From: an uncultured Alphaproteobacteria bacterium
GTDB lineage: Bacteria; Pseudomonadota; Alphaproteobacteria; CADEGL01
Assembly (NCBI GenBank): GCA_902826885.1
Contig: CADEGL010000011.1
Coordinates: 33,485-77,564, forward strand
Length of the DNA stretch: 44,080 nucleotides
Direction of reading: 5' to 3'
This document shows positions 16,369-25,611 of the stretch, piece after piece; the stretch's first letter is position 1, and every line of letters begins with the position of its first letter. The notes beneath the pieces are model-generated. The model was given only the letters and a program-made list of their open reading frames with translations, was not told where the DNA came from and did no database searches. Position numbers and translations under genes: made by a program.

Positions 16369-17601
16369 ATGGCCGCGCCGGTTGCGTTCATTCTCAAGGG
16401 TTATCCACGCCTGTCCGAGACGTTCATCGCGCAAGAGATCCGCGCGCTCGAACAGCGCGGCCTCGACATTCGCATCTTCTCCATGCGTCACCCGACCGAC
16501 CGCGCGGTTCATCCGGTCCATCGCGAGATCGAAGCGCCGGTCTCTTACCTGCCCGAGTATCTTCACCACGCGCCGCTGCGTGTCGCGCGCGCGTGGTGGG
16601 CAATGCGGCGGCGGCCGCGCTACCGCGCCGCGCTGGCCGCGTTTCTGGCCGATTTGCGCCGCGACCGGACGCCCAACCGCATCCGCCGCTTTGGCCAGGC
16701 CCTTGTGTTGGCTCACGAGCTGCCCACGGAGATCGCCGCGCTGCACGCCCATTTCCTCCATACACCCGCCTCGGTCGCGCGCTATGCCGCGATCCTGACG
16801 GGATTGCCTTGGACCTGCTCGGCCCACGCCAAGGACATTTGGACGACGCCGGAGTGGGAGAAGCGCGAGAAGCTGGCCGCCATGGCATGGCTCGTGACCT
16901 GCACCGACGCGGGCCGTGCGCACCTGGCTTCGCTGGCGCCCTCGACGGAAAAGGTCGCGCTGGTCTATCACGGGCTCGACCTCTCGCGCTTCGCGCCCCG
17001 GCCGGCGCCGCGTGCCGCGACGAAGACACCCGTGATTCTGTCCGTTGGTCGCGCCGTCGAGAAGAAGGGCTTCGACGATCTTTTGACCGCCCTGGCCGCA
17101 CTGCCGCCCGCGCGCGATTGGCGCTTCGTTCATGTCGGCGGCGGCCCCTTGCTGCCCGCGCTCAAGCGCCAAGCCGCGCAAGCCGGCATCACGGCGCGCA
17201 TCGAATGGCGCGGCGCCTTGCCGCAGGACGCGGTGCTGGGTCTCTACCGCGAAGCCGATCTGTTCGTGCTGCCTTCGCGCGTGGCCGGCAACGGCGACCG
17301 CGACGGGTTGCCCAACGTGCTGATGGAGGCCCACAGTCAGGGTTTGGCTTGCGTTTCCACGCGTGTATCGGGAATTCCCGAGTTGATCGCGGACGGCGAG
17401 ACGGGCGTGCTGGTTCCGCCCGGCGATGCGCCCGCCCTCGCGCGCGCGATTGAAAACCTGCTGGCCGACCCCGCCACGCGCGCGCGTCTGGGTCAGGCGG
17501 GCCAGGCGCGTGTCGCGGCCCATTTCTCCCATGCTGGCGGCATCGACATTCTGGCCGCGAAGTTCGGTTTGCCATGCGCATCGCCTTCCACGCGCCGCTG
17601 A
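16369..17601 (+). CDS. Glycosyltransferase family 4 protein
   Basis: A 410-residue GT-B enzyme. The N-terminal acceptor domain begins with FILKGYPRLSETFIAQEI, typical of GT4 enzymes of exopolysaccharide clusters. The C-terminal domain has ILSVGRAVEKKGFDDLL (about 221-237), the motif DLFVLPSRVAGNGDRDGLP and the following EAHSQGLACVSTRVSGIPE with the E-x7-E donor-binding signature. The ending DGETGVLVPPGD is also typical. It transfers a sugar from an activated donor at the cytoplasmic face of the membrane. It overlaps the next glycosyltransferase gene by 28 bases, so translation is probably coupled. Confidence 0.9.
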   Translation: MAAPVAFILKGYPRLSETFIAQEIRALEQRGLDIRIFSMRHPTDRAVHPVHREIEAPVSYLPEYLHHAPLRVARAWWAMRRRPRYRAALAAFLADLRRDRTPNRIRRFGQALVLAHELPTEIAALHAHFLHTPASVARYAAILTGLPWTCSAHAKDIWTTPEWEKREKLAAMAWLVTCTDAGRAHLASLAPSTEKVALVYHGLDLSRFAPRPAPRAATKTPVILSVGRAVEKKGFDDLLTALAALPPARDWRFVHVGGGPLLPALKRQAAQAGITARIEWRGALPQDAVLGLYREADLFVLPSRVAGNGDRDGLPNVLMEAHSQGLACVSTRVSGIPELIADGETGVLVPPGDAPALARAIENLLADPATRARLGQAGQARVAAHFSHAGGIDILAAKFGLPCASPSTRR

Positions 17602-18725
17602 AACCGCCCGATCATCCGGTGCCCTCCGGCGACCGGTTGGTGGCGCGTCTGTTGATGGCGGCCCTGGCGCGCGGCGGGCACGATGTCGCGCTGGTCTCCC
17701 GCCTGCGCACATGGGACGGCGCGGGCGACGTGGCGCGCCAGGAACGCCTTCGCGAGATCGGCGCGCGCATGGCGGACCGGCTCGCGCGGCGCTATCGCGC
17801 GGCTCCGCCCGGAACGCGACCCCAGGCCTGGCTTACTTATCATCTCTATCACAAGGCGCCTGATTGGCTGGGGCCGGCAGTCACCGATGCGCTGGGGATT
17901 CCGTATCTGGTCGCCGAAGCCTCCATCGCCAACAAACAGGCCGGCGGACCATGGCGCATGGGGCACGGGGCTACGATGAAGGCCGTCGCGCGCGCCGACG
18001 CGATCATCTCGCTCAACGAAGCCGATGAGGGCGGTGTGCGCCCGTGGGTCGCCGACGAATCGCGATTGCATCGCCTGGCGCCATTCCTCGATCCGGCGCC
18101 GTTCACCGCCGCGCAGGCCACTCGCACGCGTCACCGCGCGGCGCTTGCCCGCGACCGCGGCTTGGACCCCACGCAACCTTGGCTCACCACCGTTGCCATG
18201 ATGCGCGCGGGCGACAAGCTGCGTTCGTATACGGTTCTGGCGGATGCGCTGCGGCGCGTGACCGATCGGCCTTGGCAGCTCATGGTCGCGGGCGATGGAC
18301 CCGCGCGGCCGGAGGTCGAGGCCGCTCTGTCCGCCTTGGGGAGCGAGCGGGTACGTTTCGTCGGCCGTCTCGATGAAGCGGCGCTGCCTGGCTTCTACGC
18401 GGCCTCGGATCTTTATGTATGGCCCGCCGTGCGCGAGGCTTTCGGCATGGCATTCCTGGAAGCGCAAGCCAGCGGTTGCGCCGTGGTCGCGGGCGCGGAA
18501 GGCGGTGTACCCGGTATCGTTCGTGACGGCGAAACCGGCCTGTTGACACCGCCTGGCGATGCGGCGGAATTCGCGCGCGCGGTCGCGCGGATGCTCGACG
18601 ACGAAGATCTTCGCCGCCGCATGAGCGCGGATGCGATGCGGCGCGTTGCGACCGATCACAGCATCGATGGGGCGGCACGCACGCTCGGAGCCATCCTCGC
18701 GCGGGTCACGAGAGGCGCGGCATGA
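17574..18725 (+). CDS. Glycosyltransferase family 4 protein
   Basis: A 383-residue GT-B protein. The N-terminal half starts MRIAFHAPLKPPDHPVPSGDR and contains a loop for acceptor binding. The C-terminal donor domain holds VGRLDEAALPGFYAASDLY and then PAVREAFGMAFLEAQASGC, the GT4 EAFGxxxLEA signature, and DGETGLLTPPGD. The start lies inside the preceding gene (28-base overlap), and the stop overlaps the phosphatase start by four bases (ATGA). No membrane segment is evident. It is likely the second sugar-adding step of the same glycan, which is an inference from operon context. Confidence 0.88.
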   Translation: MRIAFHAPLKPPDHPVPSGDRLVARLLMAALARGGHDVALVSRLRTWDGAGDVARQERLREIGARMADRLARRYRAAPPGTRPQAWLTYHLYHKAPDWLGPAVTDALGIPYLVAEASIANKQAGGPWRMGHGATMKAVARADAIISLNEADEGGVRPWVADESRLHRLAPFLDPAPFTAAQATRTRHRAALARDRGLDPTQPWLTTVAMMRAGDKLRSYTVLADALRRVTDRPWQLMVAGDGPARPEVEAALSALGSERVRFVGRLDEAALPGFYAASDLYVWPAVREAFGMAFLEAQASGCAVVAGAEGGVPGIVRDGETGLLTPPGDAAEFARAVARMLDDEDLRRRMSADAMRRVATDHSIDGAARTLGAILARVTRGAA

Positions 18726-19309
18726 CCACGCTCATCCTCATCCGCCACGGACCGACCGAGTGGAACGAGATCGGCCGCGTCCAGGGCCACACCGACATTC
18801 CCCTGTCCGAGGCCGGCCGCGCGCGGGTAAAAGGCTGGCGTGTCCCCGCACCTTTTCTCGCCCACCATTGGATCGCAAGCCCGCTCGCGCGCGCGCGTGA
18901 AACAGCCGAAATCCTGGCGGGGCGCGCGCCCGCGCTGGAACCGCGCATCGCCGAGATGCATTGGGGCGAATGGGAAGGCGAGACGCTGGAGAATCTGCGC
19001 GCGCGCTATGGCGACGCCATGGTGGAGAACGAAGCCAAAGGGCTCGATTTCCGCGCCGTTGGCGGAGAGAGCCCGCGCGATGTCTGCGCGCGCATCGCCG
19101 CCTTCTTCGCCGACCGCGCCAAGCTTCGCCAGGACACGGTCGCCGTCAGTCACAAAGGCGTCATCCGCGCGGCACTCGCCCTCGCGACCGGCTGGGATAT
19201 GCTCGGCAAGCCGCCGGCCGATCTGGATTGGTACTGCGCCCACGCATTCACTCTTGGAACCGATGGCGCGATTCGCCCCGCGCGCTTCAACATCCCGCTC
19301 GCGCCATGA
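18722..19309 (+). CDS. Histidine phosphatase family protein
   Basis: A 195-residue phosphoglycerate mutase-like phosphatase. The catalytic motif LIRHGPTEWN has its phospho-accepting His9. Other conserved blocks are GHTDIPLSEAGR, SPLARARETAEIL with a phosphate-binding Arg, MHWGEWEGETLENL, and the second histidine in VAVSHKGVIRA. The family dephosphorylates small sugars or nucleotide-related phosphates. In a glycosyltransferase operon it could remove a phosphate from a sugar precursor, but this is only contextual. It is joined by 4-base overlaps to the genes on either side. Confidence 0.9.
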   Translation: MTTLILIRHGPTEWNEIGRVQGHTDIPLSEAGRARVKGWRVPAPFLAHHWIASPLARARETAEILAGRAPALEPRIAEMHWGEWEGETLENLRARYGDAMVENEAKGLDFRAVGGESPRDVCARIAAFFADRAKLRQDTVAVSHKGVIRAALALATGWDMLGKPPADLDWYCAHAFTLGTDGAIRPARFNIPLAP

Positions 19310-20460
19310 GCAAGCGCGTCATGATCTATGTCCAGCATCTGCTCGGCAGCGGTCATCTGCGCCGCGCGGCGGCGCTCGCCCGCGCTTGCGCGGCGAACGG
19401 CATGAACACGCTTCTGGTCTCCGGCGGGCGTGCCATTCGCGACCTGAATTACGGCCAAGCGTCCTTCACACAGCTTTCGCCCGCCGCCGCGCGCGACGAG
19501 AATTTCTCCGGCCTGATCGACGAACATGGCGTAAACGTCGACGAAACGTGGCGCGCGGCGCGGCGCGATACGCTGCTGGCGGCATTCGCCATGTTCCGCC
19601 CCGATGCGCTGGTGACGGAAACCTATCCGTTCGGACGGCGGCAAATGGCGTTCGAGCTGGCACCGCTTCTCGATGCCGCGTGGGCTGCAAAACCGAAGCC
19701 TCTCGTCATCTCCTCCGTACGCGACATCCTGCAGGCGAAGTCCGGTAAGGTTTCGGACCAGATGGCCGCCGTCGCGCGCCGCTTCGATCATGTGCTCGTT
19801 CACGGCGACCGGGAGTTCGTCGCTCTCGATGCGAGCTTTCCGCTCGATCCGGCCCTTGCGTCCAAGCTGGTCTATAGCGGCTATATCGCCGAGCCCGCCG
19901 AGGCGCGCGGCGGCGCGGGCGATCCCGGCTGGGACGAGGTGATTGTCTCCTCGGGCGGCGGCGCCGTGGGGATGATACTGCTGACCACCGCCATCGCGGC
20001 GCGCCCTTTAACGAAGGCAAAAGATGCCGTTTGGCGTCTCCTTGCCGGAGGCGCGTTGCCGGCGGGCGATTTCGCGCGGCTGCAGGCAACGGCACCGCAA
20101 GCCGTCATCGTCGAGCGCGCGCGCGCGGATTTCCGGCGCCTTTTAGCCAACGCCCGCCTGTCAGTCTCGCAAGCCGGATATAATACGGTGATGGAAATTC
20201 TTGCCGCCCGCATTCCCGCCGTGTTGGTGCCCTTTGCCGGAAATGGACAGACCGAACAGCAGGCGCGCGCCAATCTGCTGCATGCGCGCGGGCGCGCCGG
20301 GTTGGTCGCGGAGAATATGCTGACGCCATCCACGCTCGCCGCGGCGATCGACCGCGTCCTGGAGATGCCGGTTTCGGAGGTCGCGCTGAAGCGGGATGGC
20401 GCTCGGGAAAGCGCGCGGCTGCTCGCCACGTGGCTTGCCGGGAAAGCGCCGGCGGCATGA
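19306..20460 (+). CDS. MurG-like glycosyltransferase (GT-B fold, predicted)
   Basis: A 384-residue protein of the same predicted family as the one at 15130-16353. The N-terminal IYVQHLLGSGHLRRAAALA carries the GxGHLRR loop, and the C-terminal VSQAGYNTVMEILAARIP corresponds to the nucleotide-sugar site. VIVSSGGGAVG (about 220-230) matches the GGG linker of MurG-like enzymes. The ATG at 19306 overlaps the phosphatase stop (ATGA), and its own stop overlaps the next ATG in the same way. It was probably derived by an old duplication from, or with, the first gene of the operon, because only the key loops are clearly conserved. Confidence 0.82.
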   Translation: MSKRVMIYVQHLLGSGHLRRAAALARACAANGMNTLLVSGGRAIRDLNYGQASFTQLSPAAARDENFSGLIDEHGVNVDETWRAARRDTLLAAFAMFRPDALVTETYPFGRRQMAFELAPLLDAAWAAKPKPLVISSVRDILQAKSGKVSDQMAAVARRFDHVLVHGDREFVALDASFPLDPALASKLVYSGYIAEPAEARGGAGDPGWDEVIVSSGGGAVGMILLTTAIAARPLTKAKDAVWRLLAGGALPAGDFARLQATAPQAVIVERARADFRRLLANARLSVSQAGYNTVMEILAARIPAVLVPFAGNGQTEQQARANLLHARGRAGLVAENMLTPSTLAAAIDRVLEMPVSEVALKRDGARESARLLATWLAGKAPAA

Positions 20461-21260
20461 CAAACGCCTGGGACGCACTGACGCGCGAGCTCGATCTTTG
20501 GGGTCAAGCCGAAAAGAGTGCCGATTTCTGGTGGCGCGATGACGACGCCCACGAGCCCTCGCCCGCTCTTGCCCGGCTGGCCGCGACCGCCCGAGGCGCC
20601 CCCATTGGCCTGGCCGTCGTTCCCGCCAAGCTAAGCGATAGTCTTTCGCAAATCATTGATAAATATGGGAATATTTCCATCCTTCAGCATGGCTATTCGC
20701 ATCAGAACCACGCCAGCCCGACCGACGCCAAGATCGAACTGGGACCTCAGCGCCCGCTCGCCCACACGCTCGGGGACCTCGCCACTGGCTGGGCGCGGCT
20801 TGAAGCGGTCTTCGGCCCCCGCGCCCTGCCCGTTCTGGTCCCGCCTTGGAATCGCCTCGCGCCCGGCCTGGTTCCGCTGCTGCCGGAAATCGGCTATCGC
20901 GGCCTCTCGACCTATGGCGCGCGGGGTCGGCCGGAGCCCATCCCCAATCTGGCGCAGGTGAACACGCACGTGGACATTGTCGACTGGCGTGGCAGCCGCG
21001 GCTTTCTGGGTGACGACGCCGTGCTGGGCCGCGCGGTGGATTTTCTGGCACGCCGCCGTGCGGGACAGATCGATGCGGACGAGCCGACGGGCATTTTGAG
21101 CCACCATCTGGTCCACGACGACGCCTGCTGGACGTTTCTCGAACGCTTCGTCGCACTGGTCGAAGCCCATGGCGCGGCGCGTTGGCGGCGCCCCGCGGAT
21201 CTGTTCCGTCCCCGCCCGGTGCCGCCTCGGCGCGCGCGGCCGATGGAAAAGAGCGTATGA
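20457..21260 (+). CDS. Polysaccharide deacetylase-like protein
   Basis: A 267-residue protein resembling the NodB/polysaccharide deacetylase family. FWWRDDDAHEPSP (about 24-36) provides the metal-binding and catalytic aspartates, and ILQHGYSHQNH (about 75-85) the metal-binding histidine motif. VPPWNRL (about 120-126) is the usual motif 3. There is no signal peptide, so unlike many family members it should act in the cytoplasm, which suits an enzyme working on a lipid- or nucleotide-linked sugar. It starts in an ATGA overlap with the glycosyltransferase gene. Its exact substrate is unknown. Confidence 0.8.
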   Translation: MTNAWDALTRELDLWGQAEKSADFWWRDDDAHEPSPALARLAATARGAPIGLAVVPAKLSDSLSQIIDKYGNISILQHGYSHQNHASPTDAKIELGPQRPLAHTLGDLATGWARLEAVFGPRALPVLVPPWNRLAPGLVPLLPEIGYRGLSTYGARGRPEPIPNLAQVNTHVDIVDWRGSRGFLGDDAVLGRAVDFLARRRAGQIDADEPTGILSHHLVHDDACWTFLERFVALVEAHGAARWRRPADLFRPRPVPPRRARPMEKSV

Positions 21261-21790
21261 GCACCCATCGCTACGATAAACACAGCGTGCGCGCCGACTT
21301 GCGCCGCGCGATCACCGGCCTGGTCCTGACTGTGGGTCCGATGCTGCTTTTGGGCGACAGCATCGTGGCTTTGGCCATCCTGGGTGCGCTGGCTCTTCTG
21401 TTTCTGGCCTTCGGCCTGCGTACGATGCTGCGCGGCATGACGCTGGTTCATGTCACGGAACACGGGCTAAGCTCCGATTCTCTGGGCGGACGCGAGGGAC
21501 GCTTGCCTGGGTTCGCGCCGCGAACGATCGCGTGGCGCGATATTCGCAAGGTCGGTTTGAGGTTTTTTTCACTCAAGCGCGACCGGTCGGAGGGGTGGAT
21601 GGAGTTGAGCCTAGGGGACGGCCATCGAAGCCTGCGGCTCGATTCGACCCTGGATGGGTTCAAGGACATCGTCGTCCGCGCGGCGGACGCCGCGCGCGCG
21701 AACAACGTGGCGCTCTCCGACAGCACGCAGACCAATCTGGCGGCCCTCGGCATCCGCGCCGGCGTCCAGAACGGCGGAGACGCCGCGTGA
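21257..21790 (+). CDS. Hypothetical membrane protein with two helices and a cytoplasmic tail
   Basis: A 177-residue protein of unrecognised family. Two hydrophobic helices (about residues 20-40 and 42-60, separated by a short turn) form a hairpin near the N-terminus. A tail of about 110 residues follows, with a strand-rich segment (TLVHVTEHGLSSDSLGG, then IAWRDIRKVGLRFFSLKRDRS) that looks like a PH-like or bacterial PH-domain fold. That fold is a guess from pattern only. It is translationally coupled on both sides: ATGA with the deacetylase gene, GTGA with the ABC ATPase gene. It bridges the glycan genes and the transporter genes and may be needed by either. Confidence 0.75.
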   Translation: MSTHRYDKHSVRADLRRAITGLVLTVGPMLLLGDSIVALAILGALALLFLAFGLRTMLRGMTLVHVTEHGLSSDSLGGREGRLPGFAPRTIAWRDIRKVGLRFFSLKRDRSEGWMELSLGDGHRSLRLDSTLDGFKDIVVRAADAARANNVALSDSTQTNLAALGIRAGVQNGGDAA

Positions 21791-23670
21791 CCCAGGATCT
21801 TCTCCGCGTCGAGGACTTGAAGATCGATTTCCATGTCCATGGCGGCGTGATCAACGCCGTGAAAGGCGTGTCGTTCACCATCAAACAGGGCTCGACCGTG
21901 GCCCTTGTCGGCGAATCGGGCTCGGGCAAGTCCGTCATCGCCCAATCCATCATGGGCATCCTGCCCAAGGTGGGGCGGGTTTCCGGCGGGCGCATCCTCT
22001 TTTCGGACCCGGCAGCCAACGGCACTGTTGTCGACATCGCCCAGCTCGATCCCGACGGACAGTCCATGCGGCGGATTCGCGGCGGGCGCATTTCGATCAT
22101 CTTCCAGGAACCGATGACTTCGCTGTCGCCGCTTCACACCGTGGGCGACCAGGTAAGCGAGGCGCTCCATCTCCACCGCGACGTCGACAAGGCCACGGGC
22201 AAAGACCTCACCATCGAGATGCTGCGTTTGGTCGGCTTCCCCGACCCCGAGCGTGCCTATCGCAACTATGCCTTCGAGCTTTCCGGTGGCTTGCGCCAGC
22301 GCGCCATGATCGCCATGGCGCTGATCTGCCGTCCCGCATTGCTCATCGCCGACGAACCCACGACGGCGCTGGATGTCACCATTCAGGCGCAGATCCTAAA
22401 GCTGCTGGGCGATCTGCAGCGCGAGCTTGGCATGGCCGTGCTGATCATCACCCATGATTTGGGCGTGGTCGCCAACGTGGCCGAGGACGTGGTTGTGATG
22501 TTCCGCGGTGAAGTCATGGAATCCGGCCCGGCCAAGGAGCTGTTCCGCGATCCGCAGCATCCGTATCTGAAGGGCCTGTTCCGCGCCGTTCCGCACTTCG
22601 ACATGAAGCGTGACGAACGCCTGGTGCCGCTGCGCGAGATCAAGGGCGAGATGGGCCACCTTCTCAAGAAGAAGACGGCGCCGCCGGCGACTGGCCCCGC
22701 GCCCATTCTCAAGGTCGAGCACGTTTGCAAGAGCTTTCAGATTCGCGGCGGTATGACCGGCGGCAAGACCGTCAACCGAATCTTGGCGGTGGACGACGTC
22801 AGCTTCGAGATCGCGCGGGGCGAATGCCTGGGCCTGGTCGGCGAGAGCGGTTGCGGCAAGACGACCTTGTCCAAGATCATCATGCGCGCGCTGACGCCCG
22901 ATTCGGGCGGCGTCACCTACCATGACGGAACCAAGCCGGTCGACGTGCTGGCGCTGGAAGGCCGCGCGCTGATCGACTTCCGAAAGAAGCTTCAGCTCAT
23001 TTTCCAAGACCCGTTCAGTTCGCTCAATCCCCGCATGACGGTGTTCGACATCATCAGCGAACCGCTGGTCATCCATAAGGTCGGCGATTCGGCTTATCGC
23101 GTCGAGATGGTGAAGGAGCTTCTGCGCTTGGTCGGTCTGGATGTCCGGCATTTGAACCGTTATCCGCACAGCTTCTCTGGCGGGCAGCGTCAGCGCATCG
23201 GCATCGCGCGCGCTCTGGCGCTTCGCCCCGACATCATCATTTGCGATGAACCGGTCTCGGCGCTCGACGTTTCGATCCAGGCACAGATCCTCAATCTTCT
23301 GAAGGATCTTCAGTCCGAGCTAGGCCTCACTTATCTGTTCATCTCGCACAATTTGGCCGTGGTGGATTATGTGGCCGCGCGTATCGCCGTGATGTGCAAG
23401 GGGAGACTGGTCGAGCTGGCACCGCGCGAAATGCTGTTCAGCAACCCGGTGCACCCCTACACGAAGGCGCTGGTCGCCGCCGTGCCTTATCCCGACCTGA
23501 ATCGCAAACTCGATCTCTCGCTGCTGATGGAAGGCCGGGCTTCCAACCCCTCGGCCTGGCCCCGGCCTTTTACGATCGACGATCAGTCCCAACCCACGTT
23601 GGTCGATTTGGGCGGCGGGCATTGCGTGCGCGCGGACGCGCGGGCCGATGTGCGGGAACTGGCGTCGTGA
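21787..23670 (+). CDS. Fused double ABC ATPase of a peptide/oligosaccharide-type importer
   Basis: A 627-residue protein made of two complete ABC ATPase domains of the oligopeptide-importer type (DppD-DppF fused in one chain, as in YejF). Domain 1 has Walker A GESGSGKS (42-49) and signature LSGGLRQR (about 165) with DEPTTALD. Domain 2 has Walker A GESGCGKT (352-359) and signature FSGGQRQR (463-470) with DEPVSALD. All catalytic residues are intact, unlike those of the ABC-like protein at 12264-14942. It starts with GTG in a GTGA overlap and powers the two permeases encoded downstream. Confidence 0.94.
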   Translation: MTQDLLRVEDLKIDFHVHGGVINAVKGVSFTIKQGSTVALVGESGSGKSVIAQSIMGILPKVGRVSGGRILFSDPAANGTVVDIAQLDPDGQSMRRIRGGRISIIFQEPMTSLSPLHTVGDQVSEALHLHRDVDKATGKDLTIEMLRLVGFPDPERAYRNYAFELSGGLRQRAMIAMALICRPALLIADEPTTALDVTIQAQILKLLGDLQRELGMAVLIITHDLGVVANVAEDVVVMFRGEVMESGPAKELFRDPQHPYLKGLFRAVPHFDMKRDERLVPLREIKGEMGHLLKKKTAPPATGPAPILKVEHVCKSFQIRGGMTGGKTVNRILAVDDVSFEIARGECLGLVGESGCGKTTLSKIIMRALTPDSGGVTYHDGTKPVDVLALEGRALIDFRKKLQLIFQDPFSSLNPRMTVFDIISEPLVIHKVGDSAYRVEMVKELLRLVGLDVRHLNRYPHSFSGGQRQRIGIARALALRPDIIICDEPVSALDVSIQAQILNLLKDLQSELGLTYLFISHNLAVVDYVAARIAVMCKGRLVELAPREMLFSNPVHPYTKALVAAVPYPDLNRKLDLSLLMEGRASNPSAWPRPFTIDDQSQPTLVDLGGGHCVRADARADVRELAS

Positions 23671-25604
23671 AGCGGCTGGCGCTTCTCGGTTTCGCGCTGG
23701 CCTTGTGCTTCACTGCGTCGGCGCACGCGCAAACCAAGGCGCCCCCGGCCGAGGAAGTTCCGTCTCTTTCCAAGCTGGTGAGCGAGGGCAAGCTGCCGCC
23801 AGTGGCCAAGCGCTTGCCGGAAAATCCCCGTGTGGTTTCCTTTGGCGACGGCACAGAGTCCGGCGCCTATGGCGGCACGATGCGTATGCTGATGGCTTCG
23901 TCCAAGGACACGCGCCAGATGGTCGTCTACGGCTATACGCGCCTGGTCGTTTGGACTCCGCAGTACACGTTGGAGCCGGACCTTCTGGAATCCTACGACG
24001 TGCAGGACGGCAGGATTTTCACGCTTCGTTTGCGCAAGGGCCACAAATGGTCCAACGGCGAGCCCTTTACCGCCGAAGACTTTCGCTATTACTGGGAAGA
24101 TGTGGCGCTCAATAAGGAACTGTCGCCTTTCGGTCCACCGAGCCAATTGCTGTCGGAAGGCGAGGTGCCCAAATTCCAGGTCATCAACGAGACGACCGTC
24201 CGCTTTACGTGGCCCAAACCCAATCCGTTCTTCCTGCCCGCGCTTGCCGGCACGACGCCTCTCTACATCTATCGCCCGGCGAAGTATCTGAAGCAGTTCC
24301 ATGCCGGCTATTCCGACCCGTCGATCTTGGCGCGACGCGCCAAGGAGCAAGGGCTGCAAGGGTGGGCCGCGCTGCACAACCGCCTGGACAATCAGTATCG
24401 CAACGACAATCCGGCGCTGCCCACGCTGGACCCGTGGATTCTCAAGACATCCCCGCCGTCCGAACGTTTCGTGTTCACGCGCAATCCCTATTACCACCGC
24501 GTCGACCCCCAGGGACGGCAGCTCCCTTATATCGACGAAGTGATCATGAATGTCGCGGATGGGAAGATCATTCCGGCGAAGACGGGCGCGGGCGAATCCG
24601 ACCTGCAGGCGCGCTATATCCGCTTCGACAATTATACGTTCCTGAAGGAAAGCGAGAAGCGGATCGACCAGAGCGTTTTGCTGTGGCGCACGGCGGTGGG
24701 ATCGCAATTCACCCTGTACCCCAACCTGAACGTGAACGATCCGGTCTGGCGTGCGCTGTTCCGCGACGTCCGGTTCCGCCGTGCGCTTTCCCTGGCCATC
24801 GACCGGCACGAGGTCAATCAGGTCATCTATTACGGTCTGGCTATCGAATCGGCGAACACGGTCTTGCCGGAAAGCCCGCTTTACAAACCGGAATACCAAA
24901 CGGCGTGGAGCCAGTTCGACCTGGGCCAAGCCAACGCGCTTCTGGACGAGTTGGGAATGACGAAGCGAAATTCACGCGGCGTGCGCCTCTTGCCCGACGG
25001 TCGTCCGCTGGAACTTGTCGTGGAAACCGCAGGCGAAAGCTCCGAACAGGCCGATATCCTCGAATTGATCCGCGACACGTGGCAGAAAGCGGGTATCCGC
25101 CTTTTGATCAAGACGTCGCAACGCGAGGTGTTCCGCAATCGCGTCTTCTCCGGCGACACAATGATGTCGGTCTGGACCGGTCTCGATAACGGACTGCCAA
25201 CCCGGGATTTGAGCCCGGAGGAGTTGGCGCCTACCAATCAGCAACAGCTCCAATGGCCAAAATGGGGCCAGTATTTCGAGACGCGCGGCAAGGCCGGGGA
25301 AGCGCCGGACATCGAGCCCGCAAAGCGTCTTTTGGAATTCAATCAACAGTGGCGAACCGCCACGAATGAGGCCGAGAAGCTGGAGGCCTGGACCCATATG
25401 CTGGAAATCCACGCAAGCGAGGTGTTCACCATCGGCGTGGTCGCGGGCGCGCTTCAACCCGTTGTCGTCACCAACCGGCTGCGCAATGTGCCCGTGAAAG
25501 GCGTCTATGCGTGGGAGCCAGGCGCCCATTTCGGCATCTACAAGCCCGACACGTTCTGGCTCGGCGAATCGCGAAAGCCGGTTCGTTCGCAGGCGATGAA
25601 GTAG
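23667..25604 (+). CDS. ABC importer solute-binding protein (family 5, peptide/oligosaccharide type)
   Basis: A 645-residue periplasmic protein of SBP family 5. A signal peptide is evident ([20 protein letters not shown], with cleavage near residue 21). The mature part shows family features such as GKWSNGEPFTAEDFRYYW (written here as in the sequence HKWSNGEPFTAEDFRYYW), the central RFRRALSLAIDRHEVNQVIY and the late repeat VFRNRVFSGD. Its length, larger than DppA, resembles members that bind oligosaccharides as well as those binding peptides. The GTG start overlaps the ATPase stop (GTGA). It delivers substrate to the permeases encoded next. Confidence 0.9.
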   Translation: MKRLALLGFALALCFTASAHAQTKAPPAEEVPSLSKLVSEGKLPPVAKRLPENPRVVSFGDGTESGAYGGTMRMLMASSKDTRQMVVYGYTRLVVWTPQYTLEPDLLESYDVQDGRIFTLRLRKGHKWSNGEPFTAEDFRYYWEDVALNKELSPFGPPSQLLSEGEVPKFQVINETTVRFTWPKPNPFFLPALAGTTPLYIYRPAKYLKQFHAGYSDPSILARRAKEQGLQGWAALHNRLDNQYRNDNPALPTLDPWILKTSPPSERFVFTRNPYYHRVDPQGRQLPYIDEVIMNVADGKIIPAKTGAGESDLQARYIRFDNYTFLKESEKRIDQSVLLWRTAVGSQFTLYPNLNVNDPVWRALFRDVRFRRALSLAIDRHEVNQVIYYGLAIESANTVLPESPLYKPEYQTAWSQFDLGQANALLDELGMTKRNSRGVRLLPDGRPLELVVETAGESSEQADILELIRDTWQKAGIRLLIKTSQREVFRNRVFSGDTMMSVWTGLDNGLPTRDLSPEELAPTNQQQLQWPKWGQYFETRGKAGEAPDIEPAKRLLEFNQQWRTATNEAEKLEAWTHMLEIHASEVFTIGVVAGALQPVVVTNRLRNVPVKGVYAWEPGAHFGIYKPDTFWLGESRKPVRSQAMK

Positions 25605-25611
25605 GTTTTCG

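Noticed and set aside
16401-16409. TTATCCACG, one base from the DnaA-box consensus
   Set aside because: A single imperfect match inside a glycosyltransferase gene with no cluster of boxes, so most likely chance.
15760-17712. Long antisense frame on the minus strand across the glycosyltransferase genes
   Set aside because: Low-complexity Arg/Gly/Gln/His-rich translation with no motifs. The plus-strand genes have clear GT signatures.
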